Positions 58,006-64,000 of a DNA stretch of 64,000 nt are shown here, piece by piece. Below the pieces are notes generated by a model. It was not told where the DNA came from. It did no database searches and saw nothing but the letters and a program-made list of their open reading frames with translations. Each line of letters begins with the position of its first letter. Position 1 is the first letter of the stretch. Both the position numbers and the translations under genes were made by a program. The DNA is from WHSW01 sp963777775 (GTDB lineage: Bacteria > Actinomycetota > Thermoleophilia > Solirubrobacterales > 70-9), in assembly GCA_963777775.1 (NCBI GenBank), contig CAVZRL010000005.1, positions 310,001 to 374,000 of the forward strand. The letters run 5' to 3'.

Positions 58006-59685
58006 ATGAAAAGCAGTCTCGAGATCGCCCAGGAAGCCGAGCTGGAGCCGATCGATTCGCTCGCCCAACGAATCGGCCTCGAGCCGGCCGAGGTCGAGCC
58101 CTACGGTCGCTTCAAGGCGAAGGTCCCGCTCGAGGTCCTCGACCGCCTCGGCGGGGCCCAGGACGGGAAGCTGGTCTGCGTCGCCGGCGTCACCCCGACC
58201 CGGGCCGGCGAGGGCAAGACGACGACCGCGGTCGGGCTCACGCAGGGGCTCGGCGTGGTCGGCGAGAAGCCGCTGCTCTGCCTGCGCGAGCCCTCGCTCG
58301 GGCCGGTGTTCGGGATCAAGGGCGGCGCCGCCGGCGGCGGCCTGACCCAGGTCGTTCCGATGGAGGACCTGAACCTTCACTTCACCGGCGACATCCACGC
58401 GATCGGGGCGGCCAACAACCTGCTCGCGGCGCTGCTCGACGCCTCGATCCTGCACGGCAACCCGCACCGCATCGACGCGCTGCGGGTGGGCTGGAAGCGC
58501 GCTCTGGACATGAACGACCGCGCCCTGCGCAGCGTCACGATCGGCCAAGGCGGACGCGCGAACGGGTACCCGCGTGAGACCGGCTTCGACATCACGGCGG
58601 CCTCGGAGGTGATGGCGATCCTCGCGGTCGCCCGCGATCTGCACGACCTGCGCGAGCGGCTCGGCCGGATCACGGTCGCCTACTCCTACGACGGCGCCCG
58701 CGCGGTGACCGCCGACGACCTCGGCGCCGCCGGGGCGATGACCGTGCTGCTCAAGGACGCGATCAAGCCGAACCTGATCCAGACGCTCGAGGGCCAGCCT
58801 TGCCTGATGCACGCCGGGCCGTTCGCCAACATCGCGCACGGCAACTCCTCGCTGGTCGCCGACCTGATCGGGCTCAAGCTCGCCGACTACGTGGTCACCG
58901 AGTCGGGGTTCGGCTCGGACATGGGGATGGAGAAGTTCTTCGACATCGTCTGCCGGATCGGCGGCCTGCGGCCCAACGCGGTGGTCCTGGTCTCGACCGT
59001 GCGGGCGCTCAAGCATCACGGAGGCCTCGACGACGACACGCGTGGCGACGGTCAGCAGTCCCGGCAGGCGATCGAGACCGGCGCCGCCAACCTCAAGCGC
59101 CACCTCGGGATCGTCGCCGGCTTCGGGCTGCCCTGTGTGGTCGCCGTCAACCGCCGCCCCGGCGACACCGACGAGGAGGTCGAGCTGGTCAAGCGCCTGG
59201 CCCTCGACGGCGGCGCCTTCGCGGCCGAGGTCAACGACGGCTTCGCGCGCGGCGGCGAGGGCGCCGCCGACCTCGCCCGTGCCGTCGTCGAGGCCTGCGA
59301 GCAGCCGTCGCAGTTCGGCTTCGCCTACGACGACGGCGACGCGATCGTCGACAAGATCCGCAAGGTGGCGACCAAGGTCTACGGCGCCTCCGACATCTAC
59401 CTCTATCCGGAGACCGAGCGCAAGATCGGGCAGTTCCACGAGGACGGGCTCGACTCGCTGCCGATCTGCATGGCGAAGACCCACCTCTCGCTCTCGGCCG
59501 ATCCGAGCCTGCTCAACGCCCCCGAGCGGTTCACGCTCGCCGTCCGCGACATCCGGGCCTACACGGGCGCCGGCTGGCTGGTGCCGCTCTGCGGCGACAT
59601 CCAGCAGATGCCCGGGCTCGGCAAGCAGCCGGCCGCATTCAACGTCGACATCGACGGCGAAGGGCGCACCGTCGGGCTGTTCTAG
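58006..59685 (+). CDS. fhs: Formate-tetrahydrofolate ligase
   Basis: 559 residues. P-loop AGVTPTRAGEGKTTTAVGLT, EPSLGPVFGIKGGAAGGGLT, DMNDRALR, TGFDITAASEVMAILAVARD and GLPCVVAVNRRPGDTDEEVE are all hallmark segments. It links formate and THF at the cost of ATP; run in reverse it recovers ATP from formyl-THF. Lies 24 bp after mgdA, so the operon couples C1 release to folate oxidation. Confidence 0.95.
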   Translation: MKSSLEIAQEAELEPIDSLAQRIGLEPAEVEPYGRFKAKVPLEVLDRLGGAQDGKLVCVAGVTPTRAGEGKTTTAVGLTQGLGVVGEKPLLCLREPSLGPVFGIKGGAAGGGLTQVVPMEDLNLHFTGDIHAIGAANNLLAALLDASILHGNPHRIDALRVGWKRALDMNDRALRSVTIGQGGRANGYPRETGFDITAASEVMAILAVARDLHDLRERLGRITVAYSYDGARAVTADDLGAAGAMTVLLKDAIKPNLIQTLEGQPCLMHAGPFANIAHGNSSLVADLIGLKLADYVVTESGFGSDMGMEKFFDIVCRIGGLRPNAVVLVSTVRALKHHGGLDDDTRGDGQQSRQAIETGAANLKRHLGIVAGFGLPCVVAVNRRPGDTDEEVELVKRLALDGGAFAAEVNDGFARGGEGAADLARAVVEACEQPSQFGFAYDDGDAIVDKIRKVATKVYGASDIYLYPETERKIGQFHEDGLDSLPICMAKTHLSLSADPSLLNAPERFTLAVRDIRAYTGAGWLVPLCGDIQQMPGLGKQPAAFNVDIDGEGRTVGLF

Positions 59686-59698
59686 AGATGGGCGAGGC

Positions 59699-60283
59699 GT
59701 GAGCGCGCTCGCCGGGCAGCCCCTCGGTGAGGTGATCGAGGCGCTGGCCGCGCCCTCGCCCGCTCCGGGCGGCGGCTCGTCGGCGGCACTTGCCTGCGCG
59801 CTGGCCGCCGGCCTGGCCGAGATGACGGCGGCGATCGCCGGCGCGTCCGCGGACCCGGCCGGCGCCGAGCGGCTCGACGAGCACCGCTCCCGCGCCGGGG
59901 AGCTGCGTGGGCGGGCGCTCGAGCTCGCCGACCGCGAGCTGAGCTCATACCGGCCGGTGCTGGAAGCGATCCGCGAGGCCCCGGGACCGGCGGATCGCGA
60001 TCCGCGCGTCGGCGAGGCGCTGGCGGCGGCGAGCGTGCCACCGCTCGAGATCGCGCAAGCCGCGGCCGAGGTGAGCGCGATCGGGCTCCGGGTCGCCGAG
60101 CGGACGAGCCCGAGCGTGCGCGGTGACGTGATCACCTCCGTCCTGCTCGCCGAGGCCGCGGCGCGCTCGGCCGCCGCGCTGGTCGAGGCCAACCTGCGCC
60201 AGCGCACCGGCGACGAGCGGGTGGCTGCGGCTCGCTCGGCCGCCGAGCAGGCCGCGTCGGCGCGACGGCGGGTGCTCGAATGA
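59699..60283 (+). CDS. fchA: Methenyl-THF cyclohydrolase/cyclodeaminase (FchA/FTCD-C type)
   Basis: 194 residues from GTG 59699. SPAPGGGSSAALACALAAGL is the FTCD-C signature; the rest is helical (ALAAASVPPLEIAQAAAEVS). It interconverts methenyl-THF and formyl-THF (cyclohydrolase as in methylotrophs' FchA) or deaminates formimino-THF. Next to fhs the first role is preferred. Ends with ATGA overlapping the regulator. Confidence 0.85.
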   Translation: MSALAGQPLGEVIEALAAPSPAPGGGSSAALACALAAGLAEMTAAIAGASADPAGAERLDEHRSRAGELRGRALELADRELSSYRPVLEAIREAPGPADRDPRVGEALAAASVPPLEIAQAAAEVSAIGLRVAERTSPSVRGDVITSVLLAEAAARSAAALVEANLRQRTGDERVAAARSAAEQAASARRRVLE

Positions 60284-61095
60284 GCGCCGGCTCGGAGCGG
60301 TCCGGGACCTCGCTGGTCGATGTCGCCGAGGACGCGATCCGCGAGTGGCTGCGCACCGGCCGTCGCAGACCCGGCGACCGGCTGCCGCCCGAGCAGGAGC
60401 TCTCCGCGCAGCTCGGGATCTCCCGCGGGACGCTGCGCCTGGCGCTCGAGCGGCTCGAGCAGACGGGCGAGATCGTCCGCCGACAGGGCAGCGGCACGTT
60501 CGTCGGCCGCACCGACCCGACCGGGCTCGAGGAGGGCCTTGAGAGCCTCGTCCCCTACAGCGAGCTGGCCCGCCGCCAGGGCGTCGAGCTCGGGCTCGCG
60601 TCACTGGAGATCAGCGAGCGGCGCGTCGGCTCCGGCCTCGGCGAGGTGTTCGGCGTCGACCCGGACCGCGAGGCGATCACCTTCCACCGCGTGCTGCTCG
60701 TCGACGGCGAGCGCAGGGCGACGATGCGCGACGTGATCCACCCCGACCTCACGATCCCGACCGACGCCCGCGCCCGGCGTACGCTCGAGCGCTGCGAGAT
60801 GGTGCTCGACCTGGTGCTCGGCGCCGGAATCCCGGTCTCGTTCGCAACCGCCCACATCCGGCCCCGCCTGGTGACCCGAAAGGAGCGGCTCGGGCGTGAG
60901 CTCGAGCTGCGAGAGACGGTGGCCGCCCAGGAGCTGGAGACGCGGATGTGCACCGCCGAGGGCCGCCTGGTCCAAGCCTCGGTCGACATCTTCCTGCCCG
61001 GGGGGCTCGACCTCTACGTGATGCGGGTCCTCGACGAACGCCCGCCGGTCACCCCGATCGTCGCCGGCGGGCCCGTTTCGGCCTCGAGTGAATAA
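60280..61095 (+). CDS. GntR-family regulator, HutC/UTRA type
   Basis: 271 residues. Winged helix: DAIREWLRTGRRRPGDRLPP, EQELSAQLGISRGTLRLALE and RRQGSGTFVGR. The C-terminal UTRA domain has ITFHRVLLVDGERRATMRDV. As the last gene of the C1 operon it probably controls the cluster in response to a small ligand. The convergent pabBC gene overlaps its 3' end by 82 bases. Confidence 0.88.
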   Translation: MSAGSERSGTSLVDVAEDAIREWLRTGRRRPGDRLPPEQELSAQLGISRGTLRLALERLEQTGEIVRRQGSGTFVGRTDPTGLEEGLESLVPYSELARRQGVELGLASLEISERRVGSGLGEVFGVDPDREAITFHRVLLVDGERRATMRDVIHPDLTIPTDARARRTLERCEMVLDLVLGAGIPVSFATAHIRPRLVTRKERLGRELELRETVAAQELETRMCTAEGRLVQASVDIFLPGGLDLYVMRVLDERPPVTPIVAGGPVSASSE

Positions 61096-63218
61096 CCCAC
61101 CTCGGCGAACGCCGCGCCCAGCGCGGGAGCGAGCGTCGCGGGCGCGGACCGTTGCTCGAGATGGGCAGCGCGCAGGCCGCGGATCGATGAGCTGAGCAGA
61201 ATCGCGTCGGCGGCCTCTACCCGCTCGAGCGACAGTGGCTGCTCGGCGACCTCGACCCCGACTCGGCGCAGCGACGCGAGCAGCTCGGCGCGCACGGTGC
61301 CCGGCAGGAGGCGGCCATCGAGGGCGGGCGTGAGTACGCGCGCGCCCTCCGCAATCAACAGGTTCGCGTGCCCCGCCTCGAGCGCGGCCCCGTCGAGGTC
61401 GACGATCACCGGCACCACCCGGCCCTCGTCCGCCAGCGCCTCGACCAGGCGGCGATCGTTCCACTTGTATGCGCCGAGGCCGCCGGGGACGGTGAACGGG
61501 CGCAGTGTCGCCGGCCCGCCCCCGGTCCGACGACCGACCGGGTCGACGGCGATCTCGACCTCGACCGACCTGCCTGTGGGGACGGCGATCAGCCGCAGCC
61601 GCGCCAGCGGCCGGCTCACGGCCTCGAAGGCGAGGCGCTCGGGGACATCGACCGGCAGCGAGCAGCCGTAGAGCTCCTCGATGCTGCGCTCGAGGCGGTC
61701 GAGGTGGGCGTCGGCGCTCACCGGCACGCCGTCGCGGACGAGAATCGTCTCGAACACCCCGAGCGCCGGGTCCGGGCGCTCGGCGAGCGCCAGCCCGGCC
61801 GGCGGCCGTGCCGCCGACTGCGGCGGGCGCTCGGCGAGCAGCCTGCCACCGGCCGCGGCGGCGATCGGTCCCGCCTTGAGCATGCACTCGCGCAGCTCCG
61901 CGTCGGGAACCGAGTCGGCGACGATCCCGCCCCCGGCTCCAAGCCAGGCGCGATTGCCGGCCAGCTCGAGGGTGCGGATCGCGACGTTGAGCTCGAGCCC
62001 CGCGAGCGGGCTCGCGTAGCCGATCGCGCCGGTGTATGACTCGCGGCCGGTCGCCTCGAGCTCGGAGATCACCCGCATCGCCTGGATCTTCGGGGCGCCG
62101 GTCACCGACCCCGGCGGAAACGCGGCTCGCAGCAGCTCCCGGTCGCCCGCCCCGCCGCGCAGCGTCCCGCTCACGGTCGAGACCAGGTGCCAGACTCCCG
62201 GCGCGGGATGCGGTGCGGCCAGTTCCTCGACTTCGATCGTGCCCGGCTCGCAGACGCGGCCGAGGTCGTTTCGCATCAGGTCGACGATCATCACGTTCTC
62301 GGCCCGGTCCTTGGCCGAGCCCGCGAGGCGCTCGCGGCCGTCGTCGTCGGCGAGCTCCCCGCGGGCCGCGGTGCCCTTGATCGGGCGAGTCCTCACCTCG
62401 CGCCCGCGCCGGCGAAGGAAGAGCTCCGGCGAGAGGCTGCAGACGGCTCCGCGCGCACCGCTGACCAGGGCCGCGTAGGGCGGGTCGAGTGCCCCGGCGG
62501 CCTTCGCGAACAGGTCGAGTGGGTCGCCCGAGAACGTAGCCTCGAGTCGCAAGCAGAGGTTGGCCTGAAAGATCTCTCCGGCGGCGATCCGGTCCCGGCA
62601 CTCACGGACCGCGGCCAGATGGCCGGCCGCGCCGGGGGCGCGAGCGGCGAAGGAGCCGACGCTGCAACGCCGCCGCCCCGGCGGCGCTGCGAGCCGCGCC
62701 TCGAGCAGCTGCAGGCGCCGGCGAAGCGCGGCGTCGCGGCGCGGGGTCCACAACGCCTCGAACCACCACCGCCCGTCGGCGTCGCAGCGCAGAAGATGGT
62801 CGTAGAAGGCGAGCTCGAATGCCGGCGTCACCGCGGGGCGCGGCGGCTGTGGGGGCAGGCGCTCGACCAGCCCCCCGAGCTTGTAGCCGAACCAGCCGAA
62901 CCAGCCGCCGCCGACCGCATCGGTGGCAAGCGGGCACTCGCGCGGGCCCTCCGGCCAGCCGTCGAGCGCGGAGTCGACGGTCGGCTGGCGGTCGAGGACC
63001 GCGAACGGGTCGGCGTCGGGAGCTGCGACGCAGACCGGCTCGGAGCCGATCAGCGCTCCGCCGCCGGCCCAGTCGCCGCTGAGCGCAACCGGGCGCGCAT
63101 CACCGCGCATCAGCAGGCATGCATCGGTCGGGTCGGGCCCGGCGGCGAGCGCGACCCGGACCAGGCTCGCCGGGCCGCCGAGCGGCAGCTCGCGATCGGC
63201 CGTCGCGCCCCTGATCAT
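61014..63218 (-). CDS. pabB: Aminodeoxychorismate synthase component I fused to aminodeoxychorismate lyase (PabB-PabC)
   Basis: 734 residues from ATG 63218. The chorismate-binding half has GEIFQANLCLRLEATFSG, RPIKGTAARGE, KDRAENVMIVDLMRNDLGRV and FPPGSVTGAPKIQAMRVIS. The second half is a class IV PLP enzyme: FETILVRDGVPVSADAHLDR, the PLP lysine in GAYKWNDRRLV, and LEAGHANLLIAEGARVLTPA. Together they make 4-aminobenzoate for folate, which suits the THF-based C1 genes nearby. A TACAAT -10 box lies 6 bp before the ATG. Confidence 0.9.
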   Translation of the reverse strand: MIRGATADRELPLGGPASLVRVALAAGPDPTDACLLMRGDARPVALSGDWAGGGALIGSEPVCVAAPDADPFAVLDRQPTVDSALDGWPEGPRECPLATDAVGGGWFGWFGYKLGGLVERLPPQPPRPAVTPAFELAFYDHLLRCDADGRWWFEALWTPRRDAALRRRLQLLEARLAAPPGRRRCSVGSFAARAPGAAGHLAAVRECRDRIAAGEIFQANLCLRLEATFSGDPLDLFAKAAGALDPPYAALVSGARGAVCSLSPELFLRRRGREVRTRPIKGTAARGELADDDGRERLAGSAKDRAENVMIVDLMRNDLGRVCEPGTIEVEELAAPHPAPGVWHLVSTVSGTLRGGAGDRELLRAAFPPGSVTGAPKIQAMRVISELEATGRESYTGAIGYASPLAGLELNVAIRTLELAGNRAWLGAGGGIVADSVPDAELRECMLKAGPIAAAAGGRLLAERPPQSAARPPAGLALAERPDPALGVFETILVRDGVPVSADAHLDRLERSIEELYGCSLPVDVPERLAFEAVSRPLARLRLIAVPTGRSVEVEIAVDPVGRRTGGGPATLRPFTVPGGLGAYKWNDRRLVEALADEGRVVPVIVDLDGAALEAGHANLLIAEGARVLTPALDGRLLPGTVRAELLASLRRVGVEVAEQPLSLERVEAADAILLSSSIRGLRAAHLEQRSAPATLAPALGAAFAEVGYSLEAETGPPATIGVTGGRSSRTRIT

Positions 63219-63224
63219 CGTGCG

Positions 63225-63230
63225 ATTGTA
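63225..63230 (-). promoter_or_regulatory. Candidate -10 box (TACAAT) of pabB, leaderless
   Basis: TACAAT on the minus strand ends 6 bp before ATG 63218. Next to it, TACC-TATT-GGTA at 63229-63240 forms a small palindrome in the 23-bp gap to the NUDIX gene. Confidence 0.45.
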
Positions 63231-63241
63231 CCTATTGGTAT

Positions 63242-63841
63242 ATGAGCGGCGGCAGCGCGGATTCCGGACGGGCGGGGCAGGACTCGACACGGTCCCTGCG
63301 CGAGGCGCTGCTCTCCCCCGCCGCGGCCGAGGCGATCGACGCCCACGGCCAAACCGACGCAGCGGTCCTGGCTCCGCTGTTCGGCTTCCCGCGCCGGCCC
63401 GGCCTCGTGTTCACCGAGCGCCGCCACGACCTGCGCCGCCACGCGGGTGAGATCTCGTTTCCCGGCGGGCGCCGCGACCACCCCGAGGAGGAGCTGAGGA
63501 CCACGGCGCTGCGCGAGGCCGAGGAGGAGATCGGGCTCCCCCCGGAGGCGGTCGAGGTGGTCGGCGCGTTGCCGCCGATCGGCACCTTCGTCACCGGCTA
63601 CAGGGTCTACCCGTTCGTCGGCCTGATCGGCGACCGGCTCGACTTTGAGCCCAACCCGGCCGAGGTCGAGACGGTGCTCGCGTTCGGAGTCGAGGCTTTG
63701 CGCGAGAGCTTCGCAATGCGGCGGCTGGTCCGCCGCGGGATCCCGTTCCGGACCCCGACCTACATCGTCGACGGCCACCTGATCTGGGGAGCAACGGCGC
63801 GGATCCTCGCCGACCTGCTTCAGCGGCTGCCCCGGTTGTAG
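63242..63841 (+). CDS. NUDIX hydrolase, CoA-pyrophosphatase (NudL) type
   Basis: 199 residues from ATG 63242. LRRHAGEISFPGG is the UPF0035 motif of CoA pyrophosphatases, followed by the Nudix box (GGRRDHPEE, ALREAEEEIGL). It would hydrolyse CoA or acyl-CoA pyrophosphates. Divergent from pabB with 23 bp between starts. Confidence 0.92.
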   Translation: MSGGSADSGRAGQDSTRSLREALLSPAAAEAIDAHGQTDAAVLAPLFGFPRRPGLVFTERRHDLRRHAGEISFPGGRRDHPEEELRTTALREAEEEIGLPPEAVEVVGALPPIGTFVTGYRVYPFVGLIGDRLDFEPNPAEVETVLAFGVEALRESFAMRRLVRRGIPFRTPTYIVDGHLIWGATARILADLLQRLPRL

Positions 63842-64000
63842 CGGCGCAAGAGCAGCTGCGCCACGCCCTCGATCGTCCGCTCGCCGTAGACGAGCGAGGG
63901 CTGCTCGCGGGTCAGGATCGCGAGCGAGAAGCGGCGCGGAGGGTCGCGCAGCAGCATCACCTGGTTCACGCGCCAGCTCGGCGCTCCCGACCAGCCGCCC
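63820..64000 (-). CDS. Serine hydrolase (beta-lactamase-like), C-terminal end only
   Basis: The minus strand from the window edge reads GWSGAPSWRVNQVMLLRDPP, RRFSLAILTREQPSLVYGER and ends GVAQLLLRRYNRGSR-stop. This resembles the last strands and helix of class A beta-lactamase-like serine hydrolases. The active site lies outside the window. It overlaps the end of the NUDIX gene by 22 bases. Confidence 0.55.
   Translation of the reverse strand, partial: GGWSGAPSWRVNQVMLLRDPPRRFSLAILTREQPSLVYGERTIEGVAQLLLRRYNRGSR

Noticed and set aside
56821..60207. 1128-codon minus-strand open frame opposite mgdA and fhs
   Set aside because: Both genes on the plus strand are strongly conserved; the antisense frame shows no motif.

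Overview
The window is very G+C-rich bacterial DNA with GTG starts, ATGA/GTGA gene overlaps and many TANNNT -10 boxes sitting directly in front of start codons. Together with a wax-ester-synthase-type acyltransferase, a PduO cobalamin adenosyltransferase and an expansion of small NTF2/SnoaL-like proteins that begin MSQENVE and end LEAAGLSE, this points to an actinobacterium, most probably Thermoleophilia (Solirubrobacterales or relatives). That placement is inference from gene style, not a database result.

Layout. 1-15 kb is core-like: the 3' part of a NiFe-hydrogenase large subunit and its maturation protease, PEP synthase, a WS/DGAT acyltransferase, a trehalose-synthase-like glycosyltransferase, an MFS exporter, secreted hydrolase and beta-propeller proteins, TrmO, a VOC protein, an arginase-family protein and an MBL-fold hydrolase. 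Several of these carry single-base frameshifts. From about 15.6 to 36.9 kb lies an accessory island. It is bounded on the right by an intact tRNA-His whose 3' end points into the island, and on the left by a 47-bp direct repeat of that tRNA 3' half, the classic topology of a tRNA-integrated element. No integrase was found. The island holds a tandem array of NTF2-like genes joined by a near-constant junction (TAGGCGATG), two alpha/beta hydrolases, universal stress proteins, two inverted antibiotic-monooxygenase-like paralogues, copies of a 60-residue microprotein, and many truncated or chimeric gene remnants.

36.9-38.7 kb carries tRNA-His, tRNA-Arg(TCT) and tRNA-Pro(TGG) with small genes between them. 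38.8-46.4 kb is intact and metabolic: DUF1015 protein, cobalamin adenosyltransferase, OsmC-like protein, SDR, a malyl-CoA-lyase-like enzyme divergent from a serine/alanine-glyoxylate aminotransferase, phosphoribulokinase and a CbbR-like LysR regulator.

46.4-61 kb looks like a complete N-methylglutamate pathway for methylamine (or N-methyl compound) use. A leftward operon encodes a gamma-glutamylmethylamide-synthetase-like enzyme, three N-methylglutamate-synthase-like subunits, an unrecognised 147-residue protein and a DAO-family oxidase. It is divergent from a rightward operon of four sarcosine-oxidase/N-methylglutamate-dehydrogenase-like subunits, formate-THF ligase, a cyclodeaminase and a GntR regulator. 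The expected flow is methylamine to gamma-glutamylmethylamide to N-methylglutamate to methylene-THF, and on to formyl-THF and formate. The aminotransferase and lyase next door would fit serine-cycle or glyoxylate handling of the C1 units. The window ends with a PabB-PabC fusion (folate supply), a NUDIX CoA-pyrophosphatase-like gene and the end of a serine hydrolase.
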